Source of the DNA: an uncultured Bacilli bacterium
GTDB lineage: Bacteria; Bacillota_I; Bacilli_A; RF39; UBA660
NCBI GenBank assembly: GCA_910586635.1
Contig: CAJUJA010000021.1
Span: 1-6,507 of the forward strand
Direction: 5' to 3'
DNA: 6,507 nucleotides
The position numbers and the translations under genes are program-made. Of the stretch, positions 1-5,627 are shown piece by piece. Every line of letters starts with the position of its first letter. Position 1 is the first letter of the stretch. Below the pieces are notes generated by a model. The model had not been told where the DNA came from, did not search any database, and saw only the letters and a program-made list of their open reading frames with translations.

Positions 1-97
1 GAAATAAGATTAGATAGTAGTAGTTTGTTTATCTTTTCTATATTTCTCCTTTTTTCTTTCTTCTGTTTTTACTTATTATTGATAACTAAAACTAATA

Positions 98-1375
98 TTA
101 AATTTTATTATCATTCAGGCAAAATACTGCATAAATAGGAATATATCTAACCTCTTTTTTTGTTGAAAAATTATTCTCAGTAATTCGATAAGCTGTAGAG
201 AATGTATGTTTTTTCATAAGCACAGATAGGGATTTTGCCTTAGACATAGATTTTATAGTAATTTCAATAGGAATGATTTGTCCCATACGATTTTGTACTA
301 CGAAATTCACTTCCGCTTTACCCTCAGACTGATAATAATATAAAGAATAGCCAGATTCCATTAAAGTTTTTGCAATATGATTTTCGTATAGTATTTCCTT
401 CATTTGTTCATTATATAAAAATGATTTACGGTTTAAGTTTAACATAGAAAACAAAATTCCTTCATCGACTAAATATAATTTAAAACTATCTGTCTGTCTA
501 CAACTACTAAGAGGAGATTTTACTGTCCTAATTTTATAACTTCTACAAACTAGTTGATTTTCAACTAAATATTTAATAGCTGTATCATACTCCTTTGCCC
601 TTTTTCCATATCCCATGAATCCATATTGAAATTTTTTATTTTCTTTTTGTAGTTGTAAAGGAATACTATTTAAAACTTCTATTCCTCTTGAGATATCAAT
701 CAAAGTAGGATTTAGAGCAATTTCTTTCATATAGGAATCTATAATTTTCCCCTTAACAGCCATAATTTCATTATCACTAAATCCATTTATATAGGATAAA
801 ACTACTTCTGGTAAGCCTCCTGTAAATAAATATTCGTAAAACATATCTAAGGCTACTTTATGAAAGGGACAAGTCTTCCTTTTCTCAAAGGACTCCCTAA
901 TCAAATCCGCTAATTGTCTTTCATCACGTGCCCAAAGATACTCTTCAAAGTCCATTCCAGTCATACCTTTAAATTGTAACTCAATCCCCTTAAAGCTATG
1001 CAAGTTTTCCCTTCTAGAAGTAATCGCAATAATATGATAAGGATGATTCCCACTTCCAAATAATTTTAAACCCTTTATAATTTCTACATCATTAACATTA
1101 TCAAAAATTAATAAAGAGTCATTTTCTAAAATAGTTTCTCCTGATAATAGTGATAAATTTACAATTAGCTTGTCTACCGATCTTTCCTTTTTAAATATGT
1201 CTATTAACTGTTTATTATTAGTTGAATTAAAATAAATACAATTTTTATACTCACTTTTTCCAAAATTTAGAACAGTAAAAGTCTTTCCTATTTGTTTTGG
1301 TCCGTATACTACTAGAGGTTTTCGAATTATATCATTTTTCCATTTATGAAAAAACGATTCTATTTTTCGTTCCAT
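98..1375 (-). CDS. AAA_14/DUF4143-type ATPase, accessory, function unknown
   Basis: The 425-residue protein has the two-part layout of the AAA_14 plus DUF4143 family. An N-terminal P-loop ATPase carries a Walker A GPKQIGKT at residues 25-32, a Walker B-like LLIFDN ending at 93 and a sensor-like AITSRR near 117-122. A helical middle carries the family's TGGLPE signature (186-190). The C-terminal DUF4143 part has a winged-helix-like segment, YLVDEGILFSML (301-312), and a degenerate PD-(D/E)xK-like core (E355-V-N357, then E371-I-T-I-K375). No signal peptide or membrane span is visible, so it is probably cytosolic. Length is typical for the family. The start is fixed by GGAGG at 1385-1389, nine bases upstream. 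It is transcribed alone from its own promoter behind spo0A. Two oddities are visible: the usual acidic residue after the Walker B aspartate is Asn93, and the usual EVD is EVN. The family is widespread, often multicopy and mobile; its substrate is not established. Family assignment is confident, function is not. Confidence 0.88.
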   Translation of the reverse strand: MERKIESFFHKWKNDIIRKPLVVYGPKQIGKTFTVLNFGKSEYKNCIYFNSTNNKQLIDIFKKERSVDKLIVNLSLLSGETILENDSLLIFDNVNDVEIIKGLKLFGSGNHPYHIIAITSRRENLHSFKGIELQFKGMTGMDFEEYLWARDERQLADLIRESFEKRKTCPFHKVALDMFYEYLFTGGLPEVVLSYINGFSDNEIMAVKGKIIDSYMKEIALNPTLIDISRGIEVLNSIPLQLQKENKKFQYGFMGYGKRAKEYDTAIKYLVENQLVCRSYKIRTVKSPLSSCRQTDSFKLYLVDEGILFSMLNLNRKSFLYNEQMKEILYENHIAKTLMESGYSLYYYQSEGKAEVNFVVQNRMGQIIPIEITIKSMSKAKSLSVLMKKHTFSTAYRITENNFSTKKEVRYIPIYAVFCLNDNKI

Positions 1376-1408
1376 AAATTGTTTCCTCCATACATATTTT
1401 ATAAAATG

Positions 1409-1437
1409 AGTATATCTTAATTTCCAAAAATAGTCAA
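1409..1437 (-). promoter_or_regulatory. Sigma-A-type promoter of the DUF4143 ATPase gene
   Basis: On the minus strand a -35 TTGACT (1432-1437) is followed after 17 bases by a -10 TATACT (1409-1414). This gives a predicted start near 1402 and a leader of about 27 bases carrying the GGAGG ribosome binding site. Five of six bases match consensus in each box, making it the best promoter in the window. It lies just past the putative spo0A terminator, so the ATPase gene is an independent unit. Confidence 0.7.
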
Positions 1438-1454
1438 TATTAGGGCAAAATAAA

Positions 1455-1475
1455 AAGACTAATACTGCTCGTCTT
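1455..1475 (-). terminator. Weak intrinsic terminator behind spo0A
   Basis: Just after the spo0A stop codon the minus strand reads AAGAC, an 11-base loop, GTCTT, and then TTTATTTT. The stem is only five base pairs with two G-C pairs, but the T-rich tail and position fit termination of spo0A transcription. It is weaker than the hairpins at 2356-2381 and 6409-6453. Confidence 0.4.
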
Positions 1476-1476
1476 A

Positions 1477-2253
1477 TTAACTCATTATAGATGGTTTATT
1501 GAATTCTAATCTTAATTTATCAGCAACTGTTACTATAAACTCTGAATTTGTAGGTTTGGCTTTATCAATATCTACACTGTGACCAAAAATTTCTTCCATC
1601 AGCTCCCAATTTCCACGATTCCAACTTACCTCAATTGCATGTCTAATAGCACGTTCAACACGAGATACTGTAGTATCATACTTACTAGCAACCTCTGGAT
1701 ATAGTTCTTTAGTAATTCCACCAATCACCTCAGGTTTTTCATAAAGCATCATAATACCTTCTCTTATATATTGATACCCTTTGATATGTGATGGTACGCC
1801 TAGTTCATGTAATATCTTAGTTGTAGAGATTTGCAAATTATTATGATAAAGATCTATACTCTTTCCCTCAAAATTAACACCCTCAGAAATTTCTATAATA
1901 CGCCTTTCTAAATCAGATAATTCAAACGGTTTTAAAATATAATAATTCACTCCTAATTCGGATACCTTTCTAATAATATCTGGAGTATTATAAGAAGTTA
2001 ATACAATAACCTTCCTGTCCATATTTTTCTTTTTCATATATTCAAGAACAGACATCCCATCCTTATTAGGCATAATTAAATCCAAAACAATCACGTCATA
2101 AAGATCTGATTTCTTATCAATTAAATTCAATCCTTCTACACCATCATAAGCCTCTAACGCTACCTCAATATCTGCGTGAGTTTTAAAATACTCTTTTATC
2201 ATACTGACTAATTCTTTATTATCGTCAATTACTAATAATCTAGTTTTTCCCAT
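1477..2253 (-). CDS. spo0A: Spo0A, master response regulator of sporulation
   Basis: This is a full-length 258-residue Spo0A, slightly shorter than the 267 residues of the Bacillus subtilis protein. The receiver domain (about 1-125) has the acidic pair D10/D11, phospho-acceptor D58 in VIVLDLIMPNKDG, T86 and K108 before PF. The C-terminal effector domain (about 145-258) carries the near-invariant Spo0A stretches HELGVPSHIKGY (149-160), ELYPEVASKYDTTVSRVERA (183-202) with the helix-turn-helix, RHAIEVSWNRGN and KAKPTNSEFI. In spore formers the phosphorelay or orphan kinases phosphorylate the aspartate, and the dimer binds 0A boxes to activate early sporulation genes and repress others. Here it should act in the cytosol as a DNA-binding protein. 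The start is supported by AAGGAG (2259-2264), five bases before ATG. It has its own promoter and an upstream 0A box. Its neighbour is cdaR, not the spoIVB familiar from Bacillus and many clostridia. Confidence 0.98.
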   Translation of the reverse strand: MGKTRLLVIDDNKELVSMIKEYFKTHADIEVALEAYDGVEGLNLIDKKSDLYDVIVLDLIMPNKDGMSVLEYMKKKNMDRKVIVLTSYNTPDIIRKVSELGVNYYILKPFELSDLERRIIEISEGVNFEGKSIDLYHNNLQISTTKILHELGVPSHIKGYQYIREGIMMLYEKPEVIGGITKELYPEVASKYDTTVSRVERAIRHAIEVSWNRGNWELMEEIFGHSVDIDKAKPTNSEFIVTVADKLRLEFNKPSIMS

Positions 2254-2286
2254 TTTCTCTCCTTCCCTATACTACCACGCAATTAT

Positions 2287-2315
2287 ATTATAGCTTATAA
2301 CAGGAAAATTGAAAA
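2287..2315 (-). promoter_or_regulatory. Sigma-A-like promoter of spo0A
   Basis: On the minus strand a -35 TTTTCA (2310-2315), a 17-base spacer and a perfect -10 TATAAT (2287-2292) predict a start near 2280, about 27 bases before the spo0A ATG. A second overlapping TATAAT at 2282-2287 makes the exact start uncertain. I looked for a sigma-H promoter, as used for spo0A in Bacillus, and saw none in this orientation. Confidence 0.6.
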
Positions 2316-2335
2316 GTAAAAAAAATGACAAGTTT

Positions 2336-2342
2336 TGTCGAA
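2336..2342 (+). promoter_or_regulatory. 0A box (Spo0A binding site) upstream of spo0A
   Basis: The plus strand reads TGTCGAA, an exact match to the core 0A-box consensus, preceded by TTT. It sits about 21 bases upstream of the predicted spo0A -35, centred near -59. A partner TTGTC core lies on the opposite strand (2327-2331), forming the inverted repeat GACAA-GTT-TTGTC (2327-2339). Position and sequence suggest Spo0A feedback on its own gene. An exact 7-mer can arise by chance, and Spo0A usually binds tandem rather than inverted boxes, so this is a prediction. Confidence 0.5.
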
Positions 2343-2355
2343 TCTGTAAAAGAAA

Positions 2356-2381
2356 AAGTCAGAGTTAGAATCTTCTGACTT
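2356..2381 (-). terminator. Intrinsic terminator of the cdaA-cdaR unit
   Basis: The minus strand forms AAGTCAGA, a 10-base loop and TCTGACTT, an uninterrupted eight-pair stem, followed by TTTCTTTT. The cdaR stop codon TAA (2380-2382) overlaps the first stem bases, so transcription should stop immediately after translation ends. It separates cdaR from spo0A. A TTATTTTT run also follows it on the plus strand, so it might work in both directions, but no plus-strand gene is present. Confidence 0.8.
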
Positions 2382-3735
2382 ATTTTTCACTAATTCTTAC
2401 TTTGACTTTTTTCGTTTTAGAGGCATAAGTAAGTTTCAAATCTGTTCCTTCCACTTTAACAGGAACCTCATGTTCTCCTACGCCATACCCTTTCAAATCA
2501 ATATAGGCAGTAATTGATGATGCATCGATACTATTCACAACATCCTGACTTCCCCTAACTACCACTACTACCTTACTATCTGTTTCAGATAAAGCCTGAA
2601 CTTTATATTTACTATCTAGATTTTCTGTTGCAATAGAAATATCTGCCAATTCTTTACTAGTAGAATTATCTATAATCATTTCCACTGTTATCGTTTTCGC
2701 ACTAATATCAGTAATTCCAGTTGGTTTTTTAAGAGTCACTTTATAGTTCTTATTATCTGCTAATCCTGTAACATCTACTTCCACTGGTAAATACTCTATT
2801 TTACTGATAGCTTCTTCTGTACCATAAACAGTTACCTTTTCAACACTTGTATTAGCAGACTTAATTGCCTTTCCTGTTGCTAAACTTCCTTTAGGGACTA
2901 CTCTTATTGGAACCTCTTTACTTGGAGAAGAAATCGTCACTTTTGCAGTCACTGTTTTAGGAACAATTTCTACATCTACTACTTTTCCTTTTGTATCATA
3001 CGCAACTAATTCTACATCCTTAAGAGTTAATTGTCCCTCTTTTGGATTTACTAAATCATCTACATCTACTAAAGCTTTGACTGTTGCAACCTTTTCAAGT
3101 TTATATTTAGCACCCTTAATAATTACATCGTCTCTATCCAATTCTACATCTTTAATAAATAGCTTCGTATCTAAATCATCAGAATGTAAAATATCATAAG
3201 TAAGACTTCTGGTTTCCGATACCTTAGGATAAATAGTAACCGTAACAATAGAAGGATCTAATTTATAATCTAAAGATTTCAACCTTTGAGAGTATTTTAA
3301 GGTAACCTTATGATTTCCTTCACTTAATCCGGTTAAATCAACAGACACTCCTTTAGATGGAGACTGTTTTGCTAAAAATATATGTCTTTTTTCTCCAACT
3401 AATGTAATATCTACTGTTTTAGGTAAACCCTCTACCACATACAACTCTTCATTATAAACGGCTGAAACAGGTTGATTATATAATATTTCTGCATATTGAT
3501 CTTTCATAACACTAGATTCTTGATCAACCAGTAAAAACACTCCAAAAGCAAGAATTAGACTCACAATAATTAAAGTAGACTTTTTTCCAATAAATTTGTC
3601 AATTCCCTTACTATTATCTTTAAAAAAATCTGTAATTCTTAAAATAAACTTAGTAATTGGCGTAATCATCCACTTATCAAAAAATGATCCAATATGTTGA
3701 AAAAACTTTCCTATTATTTTAACTATTTTCTTCAT
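2380..3735 (-). CDS. cdaR: CdaR, YbbR-domain regulator of diadenylate cyclase CdaA
   Basis: This is a membrane-anchored extracytoplasmic protein of the YbbR family, which in Firmicutes pairs with CdaA and modulates its c-di-AMP synthesis. From the preferred start it has 451 residues, close to the roughly 480 of B. subtilis CdaR. A basic amphipathic N-terminus is followed by one transmembrane helix (about 54-72, IIVSLILAFGVFLL). Four beta-rich YbbR repeats follow, at about 80-167, 183-268, 273-353 and 361-448. They show typical phrases such as VSVDLTGLSEGNHKVTL, VDVTGLADNKNYKVTL and IDLKGYGVGEHEVPVKV. An upstream in-frame ATG at 3748-3750 would add five residues; ATG 3733-3735 is preferred because AGGAAG lies six bases before it. 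The gene overlaps the end of cdaA by 17 bases, implying translational coupling and a common mRNA. glmM, usually next, is absent; a terminator follows instead. Confidence 0.93.
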   Translation of the reverse strand: MKKIVKIIGKFFQHIGSFFDKWMITPITKFILRITDFFKDNSKGIDKFIGKKSTLIIVSLILAFGVFLLVDQESSVMKDQYAEILYNQPVSAVYNEELYVVEGLPKTVDITLVGEKRHIFLAKQSPSKGVSVDLTGLSEGNHKVTLKYSQRLKSLDYKLDPSIVTVTIYPKVSETRSLTYDILHSDDLDTKLFIKDVELDRDDVIIKGAKYKLEKVATVKALVDVDDLVNPKEGQLTLKDVELVAYDTKGKVVDVEIVPKTVTAKVTISSPSKEVPIRVVPKGSLATGKAIKSANTSVEKVTVYGTEEAISKIEYLPVEVDVTGLADNKNYKVTLKKPTGITDISAKTITVEMIIDNSTSKELADISIATENLDSKYKVQALSETDSKVVVVVRGSQDVVNSIDASSITAYIDLKGYGVGEHEVPVKVEGTDLKLTYASKTKKVKVRISEK

Positions 3736-4552
3736 AAATCTCTTCCTCATCTATTTCATCTTCATCAAAATCAATATCTTTTTTAGGTCTCAATTCATCA
3801 ATCAACATAATTCTAACATCATCTAAAGATAAATTATAAAAAAGTTCTCCCTTAACGGCTACAGATAAACGCCCAGTTTCTTCAGATACTACTAAAGATA
3901 TGGAATCAGACTCTTCAGAAATACCTAATGCTGCTCTATGCCTCGTACCCAATCTTTTATTAATCTTAGAACTACTACTAGTTGGGAACACAGCTCCTGC
4001 ACAACTAATGCGATCCCCTTGAATAATAACGCCTCCATCATGTAGTGGATTTCCCTCATAGAAAATAGAAATTAATAAATCACTTGATAGATCAGCATAT
4101 AGTTTTTTTGCTTTATCAATATAATTTCCCAGGCTAATATCACGTTCTAAAACAATTAAAGCTCCAATTCGATTTTTCCTTAAATAATCCATAGACTGAA
4201 CAATCTCATAAACCAAATGTTCCCTCTCATCAACAGTTAAAGTTTTATGTCTGCCTAATAGTTGACTTCTCCCAAGCTGCTCTAAAATATTCCTAATTTC
4301 TGGTTGAAAAATAATGATAAGTGCTAAAAATCCCCATTGGATAATATATTCTAATAAAACTTCAATGGTCGTAAGACCACATATTTTACTAAAGAATTTT
4401 AACAAAATAATAATAGCAACTCCCTTAAAAATCAAAGAAAGTTTTACATTATTCTTAATATTTTTTAATATAAAATAGAATATCAACCATACCAAAGATA
4501 TATCTACTATCTTTCTAATTATGGATATGATATCAGTTACCGTGATTGACAT
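3719..4552 (-). CDS. cdaA: CdaA, membrane diadenylate cyclase (c-di-AMP synthase)
   Basis: CdaA condenses two ATP into cyclic di-AMP, a second messenger controlling potassium and osmolyte transport and cell-wall homeostasis. The 277-residue protein matches the usual length (273 in B. subtilis). Three N-terminal membrane helices lie at about 17-32, 40-55 and 65-85, followed by a DAC (DisA_N) domain. Catalytic landmarks are PLHDGG (169-174), GTRHRAALGISE (202-213) with the RHR motif at 204-206, and VSEETGRLSVA (222-232). The motif is DGG where most family members have DGA. An acidic tail (DFDEDEIDEEEIYEE) ends the protein. An in-frame TTG at 4586-4588 is the upstream limit of the open frame. 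I chose ATG 4550-4552 because AAGGAG sits eight bases before it, the protein then begins MSITVTDIISII as homologues do, and the predicted -10 box lies just inside the longer frame. It is transcribed with cdaR. Confidence 0.96.
   Translation of the reverse strand: MSITVTDIISIIRKIVDISLVWLIFYFILKNIKNNVKLSLIFKGVAIIILLKFFSKICGLTTIEVLLEYIIQWGFLALIIIFQPEIRNILEQLGRSQLLGRHKTLTVDEREHLVYEIVQSMDYLRKNRIGALIVLERDISLGNYIDKAKKLYADLSSDLLISIFYEGNPLHDGGVIIQGDRISCAGAVFPTSSSSKINKRLGTRHRAALGISEESDSISLVVSEETGRLSVAVKGELFYNLSLDDVRIMLIDELRPKKDIDFDEDEIDEEEIYEENS
3742..3747 (-). promoter_or_regulatory. Ribosome binding site that fixes the cdaR start
   Basis: AGGAAG lies inside the 3' end of cdaA, six bases before the second in-frame ATG of cdaR (3733-3735). 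The first ATG (3748-3750) has only a weak GAAG upstream. The site favours the shorter CdaR and shows that cdaR is translated from within the cdaA message. Confidence 0.6.
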
Positions 4553-4560
4553 TACATCGT

Positions 4561-4566
4561 CTCCTT
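4561..4566 (-). promoter_or_regulatory. Ribosome binding site that fixes the cdaA start
   Basis: AAGGAG is placed eight bases before ATG 4550-4552. It is the strongest ribosome binding site at this gene. It argues against the longer TTG-initiated frame, for which no comparable site is seen. Confidence 0.8.
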
Positions 4567-4579
4567 TATCGTAATTATT

Positions 4580-4608
4580 AGTATACAAGAAATATTAAAA
4601 TTAGTAAA
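4580..4608 (-). promoter_or_regulatory. Sigma-A-like promoter of the cdaA-cdaR unit
   Basis: On the minus strand a -35 TTTACT (4603-4608), a 17-base spacer and a -10 TATACT (4580-4585) predict a start near 4573, about 20 bases before the cdaA ATG. The -35 begins directly after the stop codon of the upstream small gene (4610-4612). cdaA can therefore be expressed without that gene, although read-through is possible because no terminator separates them. Confidence 0.55.
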
Positions 4609-4609
4609 G

Positions 4610-4993
4610 TTACTTACCCATATTTTGCATAGAGTTAACATCTTCCTGTCTGGTACCACCCACATTAGTAGAGTTATTATCCATCTCAGGTATCGATTGT
4701 TGGGGTTCATTTTCCGTTGAAGGATTTGAAATCTGAACGGTCTCCATTTCCACAGATGGATCAGCCTGTACACCAGAATCTACCCCTCTAACTTCTATAT
4801 TACTATTCGCTACAAAACTAGTATCAACATTGAAATGTTCTTGCTCATATTTCTTTTTTTCTCTTTTTTTAATTATGCTTCTCTCGGCTAAATAACCAAT
4901 ACAGGAACAAATTAAAATTCCTGCTATCACAGCAATAACAATATATAAAGGACCATCTAACACATCTCTAAAAAAAGTAATAATAAAATCCAT
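4610..4993 (-). CDS. Small single-span membrane protein with low-complexity tail, unknown
   Basis: I do not recognise this 127-residue protein. Residues 1-13 are short and amphipathic, and one clear transmembrane helix follows at about 16-36 (YIVIAVIAGILICSCIGYLA). Next is a strongly basic juxtamembrane stretch, KKREKKK (42-48). The remaining 80 residues are polar and rich in N, S, E, Q and V, and look disordered. The basic stretch after the helix predicts an outside N-terminus and a cytosolic tail. Start choice: ATG 4991-4993 has AGGGG (5001-5005, within GGGGTGAT) seven bases upstream; the adjoining GTG at 4994-4996 is too close. It lies 57 bases upstream of cdaA in the same direction with no terminator between. 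That placement suggests, but does not prove, a link with CdaA/CdaR or envelope functions. It could equally be an unrelated neighbour. The clean start, promoter and stop make a real gene likely. Confidence 0.75.
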   Translation of the reverse strand: MDFIITFFRDVLDGPLYIVIAVIAGILICSCIGYLAERSIIKKREKKKYEQEHFNVDTSFVANSNIEVRGVDSGVQADPSVEMETVQISNPSTENEPQQSIPEMDNNSTNVGGTRQEDVNSMQNMGK

Positions 4994-5017
4994 CACATCA
5001 CCCCTATCTTATAATAT

Positions 5018-5046
5018 ATGATATCATTTCCATAAACATTTTACAA
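5018..5046 (-). promoter_or_regulatory. Putative promoter of the small membrane-protein gene
   Basis: On the minus strand TTGTAA (5041-5046), a 17-base spacer and TATCAT (5018-5023) resemble -35 and -10 boxes, giving a start near 5011 and an 18-base leader containing the AGGGG site. The -10 lies within a perfect 10-base palindrome, ATGATATCAT (5018-5027). In DNA this AT-rich such matches are easily found by chance. Confidence 0.4.
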
Positions 5047-5049
5047 GCA

Positions 5050-5070
5050 AGAGATATTTTAATAATCTCT
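5050..5070 (-). terminator. Short hairpin behind the HIT pseudogene, doubtful terminator
   Basis: AGAGAT and ATCTCT form a six-pair stem with a nine-base loop between the HIT pseudogene and the small membrane-protein gene. The bases that follow on the minus strand (TGCTTGT) are not a good T-tract, so it is at best a weak or decayed terminator. Confidence 0.25.
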
Positions 5071-5108
5071 AATATAATAAAAAATTAATTGAATATAAAT
5101 GAATCCAA

Positions 5109-5557
5109 TTAAAATTTTTCTTTTATATCTTGTATAGCTTTTAGGGCTTTCTGTTTATCATCCAGTGTAGCATGCTCTAATACATAGTCACAAATATCTC
5201 TAGTATAGGATACCCCTCACCCAAATTTCTGATTCATCCAATCATAATGAGGAAAAATCCATATATGAAAGTTCTTAGACCTTTCCTCTTGAATTAATGT
5301 AACCTCATTCGTTATCTTTAATTCTTTTAATATGAAAACAGCCTTACTGATAATATCTACCATATTGCATCGTTCTTCCCTCGTGAATTCAACAATTGAA
5401 TTAACATGTTTCTTTGCCATCACTACTAAAAATCCCACCAAAGGTATCTCTGGTTCACTGGCTAATACAAATGCATCATCTTCATAAATAATACCGCCTG
5501 GCAAAGGGATGATTTTTTTACTAATTTCACAGCCTAAACAATCATAGAAATACTCAT
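5109..5557 (-). pseudogene. HIT-family nucleotide hydrolase/transferase, broken
   Basis: The conceptual product resembles the small zinc-containing HIT proteins, which hydrolyse or transfer nucleotidyl groups from substrates such as dinucleoside polyphosphates. In one frame lie DCLGCEISKK (CxxC zinc site), IIYEDDAFVLASEPEIPLVG, VVMAKKHVNSI, and the catalytic region NFHIWIFPHYDWM. That region stands where HxHxHxx is expected and keeps only the central, nucleophilic His. Two lesions are visible. First, no in-frame start exists near the CxxC; an ATG at 5555-5557 (M-S-I-S) is one base out of frame, indicating a single-base loss just before the DCLGC region. Second, an in-frame TGA at 5217-5219 interrupts the gene, yet the same frame continues as GVSYTRDICDYVLEHATLDD and ends at TAA 5109-5111, giving the normal HIT length of about 150. 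The intact middle frame alone (5217-5504, from TTG) would be a 95-residue fragment with no ribosome binding site. It is most likely a recent pseudogene. Confidence 0.75.
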
Positions 5558-5627
5558 TACCTAACCTAAATAGTCCATCATATGTCTCGAATTACCAATT
5601 AAATTTTCATCTCTTCTACAATATAAT

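Noticed and set aside
1..97. Possible start of a further gene on the minus strand, suggested by AAGGAG near 48-54
   Set aside because: No ATG, GTG or TTG follows at a usable distance, and the window ends before a frame can be judged. I see no terminator in this stretch either.
2295..2350. Sigma-H promoter for spo0A
   Set aside because: An AGGAAAA sequence occurs but on the plus strand, pointing away from spo0A, and no GAAT follows at the required spacing.
4553..4588. Longer cdaA start at TTG 4586-4588
   Set aside because: The extra 12 residues are not membrane-like, no ribosome binding site precedes the TTG, and the predicted -10 box lies directly after it, so the transcript would lack this codon.
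4552..4773. Minus-strand open frame of 73 codons overlapping the small membrane-protein gene
   Set aside because: It lies in another frame of the better-supported 4610-4993 gene, has no ribosome binding site and its composition looks like a shadow translation.
5018..5027. Perfect 10-base palindrome ATGATATCAT as an operator
   Set aside because: Short palindromes of A and T are common in DNA of this composition, and no second copy or adjacent regulator gene supports it.
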